DNA of 43,946 nt from positions 1-43,946 of IMG/VR virus record IMGVR_UViG_3300028025_003303; one strand, 5' to 3'. This document shows positions 12,349-18,878 of this stretch, one piece after another. A program made the position numbers and the translations under genes. The DNA is from a virus. Under the pieces are notes generated by a model. That model had not been told where the DNA came from. It did no database searches and worked only from the letters and a program-made list of their open reading frames with translations. Position 1 is the stretch's first letter; each line of letters opens with the position of its first letter.

Positions 12349-12433
12349 CGTGATCTATATCACATCAGGAAATGTCCGAATTGTCCGATGTTTAAGAAGA
12401 TAAGTTGACATCCCCCAAAATTTTTGGTATGCT
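12349..12433 (+). promoter_or_regulatory. DUF932 promoter with palindrome and TGTCCG pair
   Basis: CGTGA-TCTATA-TCACA (12349-12364); TGTCCG at 12373-12378 and 12382-12387; consensus promoter TTGACA (12405-12410), 17-bp spacer TCCCCCAAAATTTTTGG, TATGCT (12428-12433). The palindrome is centred at about -83.5. It is the most complete example of the cassette. Confidence 0.75.
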
Positions 12434-12469
12434 TAATTAAACAATCAACAGAAAAGGAAAAAATAACTC

Positions 12470-13486
12470 ATGGCACATGACCTAGAAACACAAAACGGAA
12501 AAACATCTTTTGCATCTTTCCGTGAACCCGCATGGCATGGATTGGGTACTGTTTTCACAGAAGAAAAAACAACATCAGAAATGCTGGAAGCAGCAAGTCT
12601 AAATGGTTGGAATGTTCGTCTTGAAGATATGCCTATCCCATCACACTTAACAAGCGACAAGGAATACCAATATGTTGTTCGCACTAATCCTACAACTAAT
12701 ACACAAACCGATGTGCTAGGCGTTGTTGGTGAGCGTTACCATGTTTTGCAAAATGAAGATTTATTTTCATTTGGCGATAACATCCTAGATGGTGGTGGAC
12801 GTTGGGAAACCGCTGGCTCAATCAAGGGTGGACGTGTTGTGTTCGGTGCATTAGCACTAGAGCGTGAAACTGTCCTAGACCCAAATGGTGTTGCAGATAA
12901 GGTTAAAACTTATCTTCTCATTAACACATCACATGATGGCTCAATCGCTATTCAAGCAAGCATCACACCTGTTCGTGTTGTGTGCGCTAATACTCTTAAC
13001 CTTGCGTTAAATCGCACTAAGAAAAAAGATGGCGTAAAGCAATCTTTCAAGATTCGTCACACACAAACTGCCAATGGTAAAGTACAAATTGCTCGTGAGA
13101 CTTTAGGCATGGCTAATAAATACATGGACGAATTTGATATCATGGCTAAGGCAATGATTGAAAAGACTGTTGATGCTAAAATGTTTAACGACATTATTCT
13201 TGCTGCTTATCCTAAGCCAGATGCAGATGCAAAAGGCTCATTCAAGAAGTGGGAAAATAAAATAGATATGATTAACGATATCTATACTGGTGAATTTAAC
13301 GGAATGATTGCTGGAAATGCGTGGGGTGCGTTCAATGCACTAACTGAGCGTTTAGACTGGTATCGTTCTGCTCGTGGTGGTTCTAACGAATCTATCCTTG
13401 CAAGTGCATCAGGATTTGACCCTGCTATTAACGCAGAGAAAAATCGTTTGCTAAAAGTTGTACAAAATACTTTGCAACTAGTTTAG
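12470..13486 (+). CDS. DUF932 phage/plasmid-like protein
   Basis: The protein has 338 residues, the usual length for this family. The N-terminus shows the family signature REPAWHGLGTVF (about 18-29), then VVGERYHVLQNED, GGRWETAG and the conserved centre SITPVRVVCANTLNLAL. DUF932 proteins are common on phages and plasmids and lack an established biochemical role; links to replication or recombination have been suggested from gene context. It is alone between a strong promoter and tRNA-Asp. Confidence 0.85.
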   Translation: MAHDLETQNGKTSFASFREPAWHGLGTVFTEEKTTSEMLEAASLNGWNVRLEDMPIPSHLTSDKEYQYVVRTNPTTNTQTDVLGVVGERYHVLQNEDLFSFGDNILDGGGRWETAGSIKGGRVVFGALALERETVLDPNGVADKVKTYLLINTSHDGSIAIQASITPVRVVCANTLNLALNRTKKKDGVKQSFKIRHTQTANGKVQIARETLGMANKYMDEFDIMAKAMIEKTVDAKMFNDIILAAYPKPDADAKGSFKKWENKIDMINDIYTGEFNGMIAGNAWGAFNALTERLDWYRSARGGSNESILASASGFDPAINAEKNRLLKVVQNTLQLV

Positions 13487-13495
13487 TAAAAAAAT

Positions 13496-13519
13496 CCTGA
13501 GCATGATTTAAAACTGCTC
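13496..13519 (+). ncRNA. operon-end hairpin, copy 5, next to tRNA-Asp
   Basis: CCT, stem GAGCA, loop TGATTTAAAAC, stem TGCTC; 10 bp after the DUF932 stop and only 4 bp before the tRNA. Its placement between an mRNA and a tRNA would fit an RNA-processing signal as well as a 3'-end stabiliser. Confidence 0.7.
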
Positions 13520-13523
13520 GCAT

Positions 13524-13597
13524 GGAGTGTTAGCATAGTTGGTTAATGCGCTACCCTGTCACGGTAGAGATCACGGGTTCAAGTCCCGTACACTTCG
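13524..13597 (+). tRNA. tRNA-Asp (anticodon GTC)
   Basis: A 74-nt cloverleaf: acceptor GGAGTGT/ACACTTC with one G-U pair, anticodon stem CTACC/GGTAG around CTGTCAC (anticodon GTC), T arm CGGG-TTCAAGT-CCCG, discriminator G. CCA is not encoded. It appears to be co-transcribed with the DUF932 gene. GGGGCGGCC follows 7 bp after the tRNA. Confidence 0.92.
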
Positions 13598-13657
13598 CAA
13601 GTGCGGGGCGGCCCTCAATAATAGTATATTAATACATAAAAACTTTATTAAGAGGAC

Positions 13658-13686
13658 TTGATTTATTTCCCGAAACCCTGTAAAAT
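13658..13686 (+). promoter_or_regulatory. promoter for leaderless gene at 13693
   Basis: TTGATT (13658-13663), 17 bp, TAAAAT (13681-13686), then exactly 6 nt to the ATG. It starts the long coupled operon 13693-16435. No CRP-like palindrome was noticed upstream. Confidence 0.7.
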
Positions 13687-13692
13687 AATAAT

Positions 13693-13866
13693 ATGACCTT
13701 AAAAACCGTAGAAAAACTAAGAGCCATAACAGTTGGAAACCTTGTAGATGAAATCTATAATGATAATTACTCTCACCTAGAGTTTATGGATAACATGGGT
13801 GGAGATTGCGATTGTGTTATTCACACTACCCTTGAAACTATCCTAGAGTATTGGGAGGTAAAGTAA
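13693..13866 (+). CDS. 57-residue hypothetical, leaderless
   Basis: The protein starts MTLKTVEKLRAITVGNLVDE. CDC (39-41) and H44 might bind metal. It is acidic and mostly helical. The start is inferred from the promoter geometry, with transcription beginning at the A of ATG. TAATG coupling to the next gene. Function unknown. Confidence 0.65.
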   Translation: MTLKTVEKLRAITVGNLVDEIYNDNYSHLEFMDNMGGDCDCVIHTTLETILEYWEVK

Positions 13867-14033
13867 TGTTAGGCTATACATATAAAGATATACAAGCATT
13901 TGGTAATAGTTTAACTTGGGCTATTGATACCGCTAAGTCTCAGGGTGAAGAACAACAGTATAAACAATTATTAATTGTATGGGATTTCTTTGAAGGTTTG
14001 TTGGCAGAGGGGTATGTAGCAGATGTGGGCTAA
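13866..14033 (+). CDS. 55-residue hypothetical
   Basis: The protein starts MLGYTYKDIQAFGNSLTWAI. A longer form from TTG at 13851 is possible, but the ATG at 13866 overlaps the upstream TAA as in other genes here and follows GGGAGGTAAA. It is all-helical with aromatic residues. It overlaps the next gene by 11 bp. Confidence 0.6.
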   Translation: MLGYTYKDIQAFGNSLTWAIDTAKSQGEEQQYKQLLIVWDFFEGLLAEGYVADVG

Positions 14034-14253
14034 ATATACATTTGTTTGTGATCCATTTAAATGTGATTCTCTTCTTGAATTTACCGCCAGGGATGGGTAT
14101 GGCTTCCCTAATGGGATAGTTAGTATGACCTGCCCTTGTGGTAGAGAAATGCAATATGTCAGTGTGGAAGATATTGAGAGCAAGTTCTATGAACCTGTGA
14201 TTAAGGTCACACCCCCAAAAGTTGTCAAAATCAACACCAACCCTTATAATTAA
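14023..14253 (+). CDS. 76-residue zinc-ribbon protein
   Basis: The protein starts MWAKYTFVCDPFKCDSLLEF. C9, C14 and the pair CPC (37-39) in MTCPCGREMQYV give a four-ligand zinc ribbon. It shares layout with the 49-residue protein at 20992 (YEFTCDGCG...LHCPCGLKM), so the two are likely paralogues. GAGGGGTATGTAGCAG is the ribosome site. Confidence 0.7.
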   Translation: MWAKYTFVCDPFKCDSLLEFTARDGYGFPNGIVSMTCPCGREMQYVSVEDIESKFYEPVIKVTPPKVVKINTNPYN

Positions 14254-14282
14254 TATTAAGACACTACAGAAAGAATCCCAAA

Positions 14283-14459
14283 ATGCCAACATATGATGTA
14301 AAGGTACTCGTAGAATATAATTACGAGGTAGAAGCAAACTCTGATAAAGAAGCAGAGGAGCAAGGCTGGATGTATGAGGACTATGCCTATTCAGGTGAAG
14401 TTTATTCTATTGAGATAGATGAACAGATTCCAGAACCAGAAGAAGAGGAAGTAGCCTAA
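14283..14459 (+). CDS. 58-residue acidic hypothetical
   Basis: The protein starts MPTYDVKVLVEYNYEVEANS and ends IPEPEEEEVA. The first strand pair resembles the start of the 15826 product (MAKWDIEVIFEP...FEYE), so these may be related small folds. The tail is highly acidic. TAATG coupling to the next gene. Confidence 0.6.
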   Translation: MPTYDVKVLVEYNYEVEANSDKEAEEQGWMYEDYAYSGEVYSIEIDEQIPEPEEEEVA

Positions 14460-14992
14460 TGCATACCCTTCACTGGTGGGCAGTAGAGGCAGAGGATGAG
14501 CAAGAAGCCTTTAGCCTTGTTAAAGAAAGATTAACTAATGATTCAGGAGACAGTTGGGTAGACTGGTCTGATTGGCATGTCGTTGGTGGTGGTCGTTGGA
14601 ATCCCAAAGGCGACGGATATCAAGACCAATCAAACATGATTATCTCATTTGCTAAAGAGCCTGATAACTTTAAAGAAAAACTTGAGGGTATCAAGACTGC
14701 TCGTAAAGACGAGATGAATGAAATGCTTTCCAAGATTAAACCTGATAAGTTTATTAGTGATATGGTTGACTATATCTCAAACAATGGTATGCCAAACCCT
14801 GAAGAACGATTCTCTATGAATAACTACTACATTGGGATTGCAACTGATTTGTTACAGGATAGTTATAAATCAAGCAGTTACTTTTATGATATGAAGGAGT
14901 TCACTGCTAATCTAGAGTATGTTTACGAACGACTTGACAAATCCCCTGAAAATATGGGACAATATTTAGTACCAGTAGATTTCCATTTCTAA
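14459..14992 (+). CDS. 177-residue conserved phage protein (HTLHWWAVEA)
   Basis: The N-terminus MHTLHWWAVEAEDEQEAFSL is a ferredoxin-like strand-helix start. WSDWHVVGGGRW (about 38-49) is a strongly conserved aromatic/glycine motif in this phage protein type. The C-terminal half is helical, with YYIGIATDLLQDS. No enzyme motif is recognised. It is in the middle of the coupled operon. Confidence 0.65.
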   Translation: MHTLHWWAVEAEDEQEAFSLVKERLTNDSGDSWVDWSDWHVVGGGRWNPKGDGYQDQSNMIISFAKEPDNFKEKLEGIKTARKDEMNEMLSKIKPDKFISDMVDYISNNGMPNPEERFSMNNYYIGIATDLLQDSYKSSSYFYDMKEFTANLEYVYERLDKSPENMGQYLVPVDFHF

Positions 14993-15001
14993 GGAGACAC
15001 C

Positions 15002-15217
15002 ATGACTGAAAACAAACTAAAACTAGAAAGTCTGATAGATAGTGCTTGGGAAAACTTTGCTGAGATATCAGCAGATGAAGAAGCAGGCGACTACTCAGAC
15101 GCAATGCTATCTATGGAGCGCACCGAAGCGCAAGGGTATGCTGAAGGATTAGCAGTTGCCTATGAACTAATCTTTGGAGAGGCATACATTCCAAAGGAGA
15201 GTACTAATGTCAACTAA
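15002..15217 (+). CDS. 71-residue acidic helical protein
   Basis: The protein starts MTENKLKLESLIDSAWENFA. Two acidic helices with GYAEGLAVAYELIFGEAYIP near the end; this GYAEGLA.AY pattern appears in several actinophage small proteins. AAGGAGACACC is a strong ribosome site. It overlaps the next gene by 11 bp. Confidence 0.65.
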   Translation: MTENKLKLESLIDSAWENFAEISADEEAGDYSDAMLSMERTEAQGYAEGLAVAYELIFGEAYIPKESTNVN

Positions 15218-15647
15218 TATTTTTTTTGAAGAGATGGACCTAGATGCATGGTTTGATACATACAAGCCAATCAAAAACCATCTAGATGAGAATTCATCCT
15301 TTGATGGCCACATGTTTGAGACATATGGTGATGAGGTTGAATTTGTCAAGGCACAGGATGAGAATCGCATCTGGATGTATGGTGATGGAGATGACGGAGA
15401 AGGTCATATCTGGAATGGTTGGCATATTGTTAATAGGATTGGTTACTTCATTACTGAGGTCCCCTGCCCAATTGACACTGAGATTCAAGTCAATCTAAAT
15501 GATTACTATTATTTCTGCGAAGGCTGTCATCAAGAATGGGAAGGCAATGCTGGTCATCTTGTTAATGACACATTAGGTGAGATTGAGAAATGTCCTGCTT
15601 GTGCAACCATGGAAGAGATAGAGGAGTATGGCTATGAACAAGGCTGA
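15207..15647 (+). CDS. 146-residue protein with C-terminal zinc finger
   Basis: The start at 15207 is chosen because AAAGGAGAGTACTA precedes it; an earlier ATG at 15174 lacks this. The N-terminal two thirds are acidic and aromatic (DGHMFETYGDEVEFVKAQDE, HIWNGWHIV). The end holds CEGC (about 104-107) and CPAC (131-134), a four-cysteine zinc site. The W.GWHIV strand recalls the 14459 product. Function unknown. Confidence 0.65.
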   Translation: MSTNIFFEEMDLDAWFDTYKPIKNHLDENSSFDGHMFETYGDEVEFVKAQDENRIWMYGDGDDGEGHIWNGWHIVNRIGYFITEVPCPIDTEIQVNLNDYYYFCEGCHQEWEGNAGHLVNDTLGEIEKCPACATMEEIEEYGYEQG

Positions 15648-15786
15648 GATTAATAGTTCACTAAACACTGCACAAAAACTTTTATGGTCTGGATCTTTAC
15701 ATGAAGTAGATGAGGCCCATAACATCATTGCTAAACTAATCGTAGATCTAGAGAAGGACCAAGTAGACAAAAACGATGATATTTGA
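15634..15786 (+). CDS. 50-residue helical hypothetical
   Basis: The protein starts MNKAEINSSLNTAQKLLWSG and continues SLHEVDEAHNIIAKLIVDLE. A helical hairpin with an acidic tail. The start overlaps the previous gene by 14 bp and follows GAGGAGTATGGCT. No known family. Confidence 0.6.
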   Translation: MNKAEINSSLNTAQKLLWSGSLHEVDEAHNIIAKLIVDLEKDQVDKNDDI

Positions 15787-15825
15787 TATGATAAAAAGAC
15801 AACCACTATCAGAGGAGACCAACTA

Positions 15826-15984
15826 ATGGCAAAATGGGACATTGAAGTAATCTTTGAACCAACTGGCACCTTTATGAATTTTGAATATGAAACCGACAAT
15901 GAAGATGAAGACAGCATCTTTAATGAGATAAATAACCAACTATCAATCGTACCATTTCTAGTAGAAAAAAATGAGGAAGAGTAA
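15826..15984 (+). CDS. 52-residue acidic hypothetical
   Basis: The protein starts MAKWDIEVIFEPTGTFMNFE and continues with acidic YETDNEDEDS. It has a strand-strand-helix-strand pattern similar to the start of the 58-residue product at 14283. GAGGAGACCAAC ribosome site. It is coupled by TAATG to the membrane peptide. Confidence 0.6.
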   Translation: MAKWDIEVIFEPTGTFMNFEYETDNEDEDSIFNEINNQLSIVPFLVEKNEEE

Positions 15985-16076
15985 TGGGATTTGTAATTGC
16001 ATTTTTTATTATTTTCATTGCAATTGGTACGCTAGCAGGCGGACTAACAGGCTATTCCAACGAACCTAAACTGTAA
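15984..16076 (+). CDS. 30-residue membrane peptide
   Basis: The peptide reads MGFVIAFFIIFIAIGTLAGG then LTGYSNEPKL. One hydrophobic helix with a small polar tail. TAATG coupling to the upstream gene supports translation. Role unknown. Confidence 0.5.
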   Translation: MGFVIAFFIIFIAIGTLAGGLTGYSNEPKL

Positions 16077-16087
16077 AGGAGAATAAA

Positions 16088-16435
16088 GTGGGAGCACGTA
16101 TTAATTTTGTATTTAAAGACAGCACAGAGGGACCTAGTGTAGTTCTTTACAGTCATTGGGGCCAAGACTCGTGGGAGGCTGACATTGCTGCAGCGCTAGA
16201 GCATGCACGTCCTAGATGGCAAGACTCTTCATATGGGACCCGTATGATGATTAGTTATCTTATGCAACACAGCATTCTTGATGAAACAGGGTTTGGCCTA
16301 TATGCTGTCAATGGTGAAAACTATGACTTAGGGGAGCAGACCGTGGTTATTGATTTTATTAATAAGACAGTTACTGATAATGTACCAGTAGAATGGGATA
16401 AATTTGTGGCTGCGTATTCGCCACTGAGTGTCTAG
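16088..16435 (+). CDS. 115-residue conserved phage protein (GARINFVFKD)
   Basis: GTG start with AAGGAGAATAAA upstream. The protein starts MGARINFVFKDSTEGPSVVL and contains the conserved YSHWGQDSWEADIAAALEHA and ETGFGLYAVNGENYDLGEQT, followed by IDFINKTV. This family is widespread in tailed phages and is unassigned. It ends the operon; its TAG lies inside the hairpin at 16430-16452. Confidence 0.7.
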   Translation: MGARINFVFKDSTEGPSVVLYSHWGQDSWEADIAAALEHARPRWQDSSYGTRMMISYLMQHSILDETGFGLYAVNGENYDLGEQTVVIDFINKTVTDNVPVEWDKFVAAYSPLSV

Positions 16436-16452
16436 ATAGGGGTCATCTAGAC
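16430..16452 (+). terminator. 8-bp perfect hairpin over a stop codon
   Basis: GTCTAGAT (16430-16437), loop AGGGGTC, ATCTAGAC (16445-16452). The TAG stop of the preceding gene is within the left arm. No T-run follows, so it is more likely a 3'-end or processing structure than a classical terminator. Confidence 0.5.
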
Positions 16453-16485
16453 AAATGCTAGGGGGAGGGCAGGTTTGTGGTGGGC

Positions 16486-16514
16486 TTGCTCTCCCCACAC
16501 TTTTTTGATAGAAT
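16486..16514 (+). promoter_or_regulatory. promoter for leaderless gene at 16521
   Basis: TTGCTC (16486-16491), 17-bp spacer, TAGAAT (16509-16514), then 6 nt to ATG. The spacer carries CCCC and a T-run. Confidence 0.65.
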
Positions 16515-16520
16515 TGGGGT

Positions 16521-16754
16521 ATGGGATTTATGCGTAGGTCTATTAGACTAGCAGTAAGCAAAGAGGAGAAGGTAGCCAATAAAATGGTTGCTCTCTTGTC
16601 TGACTTTACCCTTGACCTAGAAGCCATTGGTTTTTATTTAGCAAAGGGTTCTCCACACATTATTTATACGAGGGCTAATGAAGTATTAGAGGCTATGCAG
16701 TATAATAAAGAAGTTGACGAATTAGATAGAGGTGTCTACTATGGAACAAAGTAA
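16521..16754 (+). CDS. 77-residue hypothetical, leaderless
   Basis: The protein starts MGFMRRSIRLAVSKEEKVAN. The basic N-terminus is followed by helices (KMVALLSDFTLDLEAIGFYL) and an aromatic PHIIYTRAN. The start is fixed by the -10 box 6 bp upstream. It overlaps the next gene by 14 bp. Function unknown. Confidence 0.65.
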   Translation: MGFMRRSIRLAVSKEEKVANKMVALLSDFTLDLEAIGFYLAKGSPHIIYTRANEVLEAMQYNKEVDELDRGVYYGTK

Positions 16755-17022
16755 TTTATTTGATAACAAGGTAAGCATCCTTGCTGAACTATGGATGAAC
16801 TATCGTGATGACGAACAGTTAAAAGATTTTATAGAATACAACGATCTTGGTTTGCCTATGGCTTATTTCTTAATGAATGAATTGGTTTTGCCTACCCAGC
16901 AATCAGAAATTTACATTAACGAAACCTATAATCTTTTAATTGCTTCTCTTGGCGTTAAAGATGTTGAGTATGAATCCTTAGACGAACTTTTATCTACTGA
17001 GCCTGACGACTTCGGCAACTAA
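16741..17022 (+). CDS. 93-residue acidic helical protein
   Basis: The protein starts MEQSNLFDNKVSILAELWMN and then YRDDEQLKDFIEYNDLGLPM. The all-helical pattern with ILAELW..YR.D..L.DFI..ND.GLP.A...... matches a small protein family common in actinophages (unassigned). The ATG at 16741 follows AGAGGTG; an alternative GTG at 16732 would add three residues. It is the last gene before the repeat region. Confidence 0.65.
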   Translation: MEQSNLFDNKVSILAELWMNYRDDEQLKDFIEYNDLGLPMAYFLMNELVLPTQQSEIYINETYNLLIASLGVKDVEYESLDELLSTEPDDFGN

Positions 17023-17078
17023 TAATAAATCCTGCTTTTTGGGGGCGGCCCAAATCATATCAAAAGGGACATATCTAC

Positions 17079-17855
17079 CAAACCTTATTTTCCAAAAAGA
17101 CATTAAGAACCCTTTCTAAAAAATCCCAGAAAGTTTGCCAAACCTTTCTATCTCAAACCTTTCAAACCTTATATCCGACAAACCTTTATACCAGGATATA
17201 GGGTTTTGTATCTTATACTATAGGTATTACGATCATATCTTTTTATCCCCCGCCCTAAAGCGTTTTAATTATCCTATTAGACATTACGACGGGCCTCAAA
17301 AAATCGCTGGAAGTTTGGCGGGGGATTTAGAAACATAACACTTCTACCCCCTATAAGATAACAAACCTTTTCTTCTGGTTTTTAAATAAATACCAAACCT
17401 TTCTATTCTTTTTGCTGGATTTTCCTACATTTTTCCTACATTTTTGTACAAAATTTATAGGGGTTTTTAGCATACAAGGTTTGACAAATAGAAGGTTTGG
17501 GAGTATAATCCGCTATCAAGGTTTGGGGTTTGGTAGGTTTGAAGGTTTGTTAGATACTAGATGTAGTGGTTTGGCATTACGAACGCCCCATATATAGGCG
17601 CCTAATCACCCACTTCACTCCACTTTCCTCCACCAAAACCAAATCTAAAAAATATCAGTAAGATTTAATTTGCTTACCAAACCTCACCAGATAGCATTTA
17701 AAAGCCTTCTAAGCCTATTTTGGGAGGGTATCAAACCATCATCCTGGATCCATATTCAGGCATATCTGGTTTATCAAACCAGCATAGAGCCTATGGGTTC
17801 AAACCTTCATATCCTGGATATCTGGCATATCTGGCTATCTCAAAAACAAGGTTTG
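17079..17855. repeat. field of CAAACCTTT / AAGGTTTG repeats
   Basis: Forward copies CAAACCTT(T): 17079, 17139, 17154, 17163, 17179, 17362, 17394, then 17678 (CAAACCT) and 17800. Inverted copies AAGGTTTG: 17476, 17492, 17518, 17535 (one mismatch), 17542, and 17848. Degenerate CAAACC at 17732 and 17775. The orientation switches in blocks: forward on the left, inverted in the middle, mostly forward on the right. Spacing is irregular (9 to 180 bp), unlike CRISPR. Iteron- or ParB/centromere-like binding sites are the simplest reading. Confidence 0.8.
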
Positions 17856-17895
17856 GTATATAGGGTTATGTCTTATAGGGGTGATTGGGTACTCT

Positions 17896-17924
17896 TTGAC
17901 TTCCCCGCCAAAATTTGATATACT
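17896..17924 (+). promoter_or_regulatory. TTGACT promoter for the methyltransferase-like gene
   Basis: TTGACT (17896-17901), spacer TCCCCGCCAAAATTTGA (17 bp), TATACT (17919-17924). The spacer is nearly identical to that of the promoter at 18667, although the genes downstream are unrelated. Confidence 0.8.
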
Positions 17925-17947
17925 TAAAAAACAACATTGGGGTTTAA

Positions 17948-18622
17948 ATGAGCGATAAAAAATATGTAAGAATAGTTGTAGATGGCAAAGAAAATATTAA
18001 CATTAACATGGAAAAACGTTTTCTTCAAATGGCTTCTATTTTAAATACCTTAGAGCATAAAGGCATGAACAACATAGATAATATGCCTATGCTATCTATT
18101 CCATTCTTAGATTGGTTAAACTCTTATGATTTTTCAAACCATTTTATGGTTGAGTTTGGCTCTGGGAATTCCACCAACTATTTTGCTGATAGATTTAAAA
18201 AAGTTTTATCCTATGAAACAGATCAATCGTGGTTTGACAAAATATCTTCATCTGCAAAAGAAAATGTAGAATGTAGGTTAATCTCTAAAGAGGATATTCT
18301 TTCAGGCAACTATGATATTTTTTCAGAAGATAATTTAGTGGTTTTTATGGACATGAATATTAATAGAAAAAATGCCATGGAGACATTATTAAAGCAACAT
18401 GCTCCAGATATGATTATTTTAGACAATAGCGAATGGGACCCAAATAATTGTAAAATAATTCAAGATAAAGGGTATATGCAAATACCATTTTGGGGTATAA
18501 GATTTGAAGAATATTATGATAAATGTACATCTGTATTTTTAAAACAAGGATATAGGCTTCCTTATACAAACCATAAATATTTTGTTCCAGGAGCCTACGT
18601 TGTAAATTCAGATATATCTTAG
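17948..18622 (+). CDS. putative class I SAM methyltransferase-like protein
   Basis: The protein has 224 residues. The centre reads FMVEFGSGNSTNYFADRFKK (about 66-85), the strand-glycine loop-helix of SAM-binding folds, followed by VLSYETDQSWF in which the acidic end of strand 2 is Glu89 or Asp91. IILDNSEW (about 157-164) resembles motif IV. Similar proteins with EFGSGxST are found in sugar- and surface-modification clusters. The acceptor is unknown. It lies 3.3 kb upstream of the glycan island. Confidence 0.6.
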   Translation: MSDKKYVRIVVDGKENININMEKRFLQMASILNTLEHKGMNNIDNMPMLSIPFLDWLNSYDFSNHFMVEFGSGNSTNYFADRFKKVLSYETDQSWFDKISSSAKENVECRLISKEDILSGNYDIFSEDNLVVFMDMNINRKNAMETLLKQHAPDMIILDNSEWDPNNCKIIQDKGYMQIPFWGIRFEEYYDKCTSVFLKQGYRLPYTNHKYFVPGAYVVNSDIS

Positions 18623-18666
18623 TGGTCTATTCACCGCAAATGACTATAGGGGTAACAAGGTTCTTA

Positions 18667-18695
18667 TTGACTTCCCCCGCAAAATTTGATATGCT
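18667..18695 (+). promoter_or_regulatory. TTGACT promoter for leaderless gene at 18702
   Basis: TTGACT (18667-18672), spacer TCCCCCGCAAAATTTGA (17 bp), TATGCT (18690-18695), then 6 nt to ATG. Confidence 0.8.
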
Positions 18696-18701
18696 TGGTA
18701 C

Positions 18702-18878
18702 ATGAGCAATGTTGATGACTTTCTAAATGATCCTTGGAAACATTTTAATGAGATGCGTAAGACTCCCCATGTATGTGACTACAACTATATAGTTGATTCC
18801 ATATCAGGACAGCCTGCCTTCTTTGAAATATGTAAATACTGCCTTGATACAAGTGCTGTTATTGAAATGGACAATTAA
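18702..18878 (+). CDS. 58-residue zinc-knuckle protein, leaderless
   Basis: The protein starts MSNVDDFLNDPWKHFNEMRK. H23, C25 and CKYC (44-47) may bind zinc. The start is set by the promoter 6 bp upstream. TAATG coupling to the next gene. Function unknown. Confidence 0.65.
   Translation: MSNVDDFLNDPWKHFNEMRKTPHVCDYNYIVDSISGQPAFFEICKYCLDTSAVIEMDN

Larger units (their letters stand above)
6083..17050. repeat. dispersed 9-mer GGGGCGGCC at operon junctions
   Basis: The GC-only word GGGGCGGCC or its complement occurs at eight intergenic sites: 6083-6091, 6804-6812, 8314-8322, 9580-9588, 11639-11647, 12339-12347, 13605-13613 and 17042-17050. I noticed none inside genes. In AT-rich DNA this clustering is striking. 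It usually lies between the operon-end hairpin and the CRP-like palindrome of the next operon. Both orientations occur. The role is unknown. Confidence 0.8.
17023..17947. other. 925-base gene-free region
   Basis: Open frames here (up to 82 codons) lack ribosome sites and are made of repeat words, so I treat the stretch as non-coding. It contains GGGGCGGCC at 17042, the CAAACCTTT repeat field, copies of CATATCTGG and ATCCTGGAT between 17735 and 17835, and the promoter at 17896. It is a good candidate for a replication origin or partition site. Confidence 0.65.

Noticed and set aside
13933-14337. 134-codon open frame on the - strand
   Set aside because: It opposes three coupled + strand genes with overlapping stops and starts and a shared family motif; the - strand frame has no ribosome site.
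17079-17855. CRISPR array
   Set aside because: Repeat units are only 7-9 bp, occur in both orientations and have irregular spacing with no constant spacer length; no cas genes nearby.
17135-17918. Three open frames (61-82 codons) in the repeat field
   Set aside because: They are built from the CAAACCTTT repeats, lack ribosome sites, and the codons show no protein-like pattern; the region reads better as non-coding.
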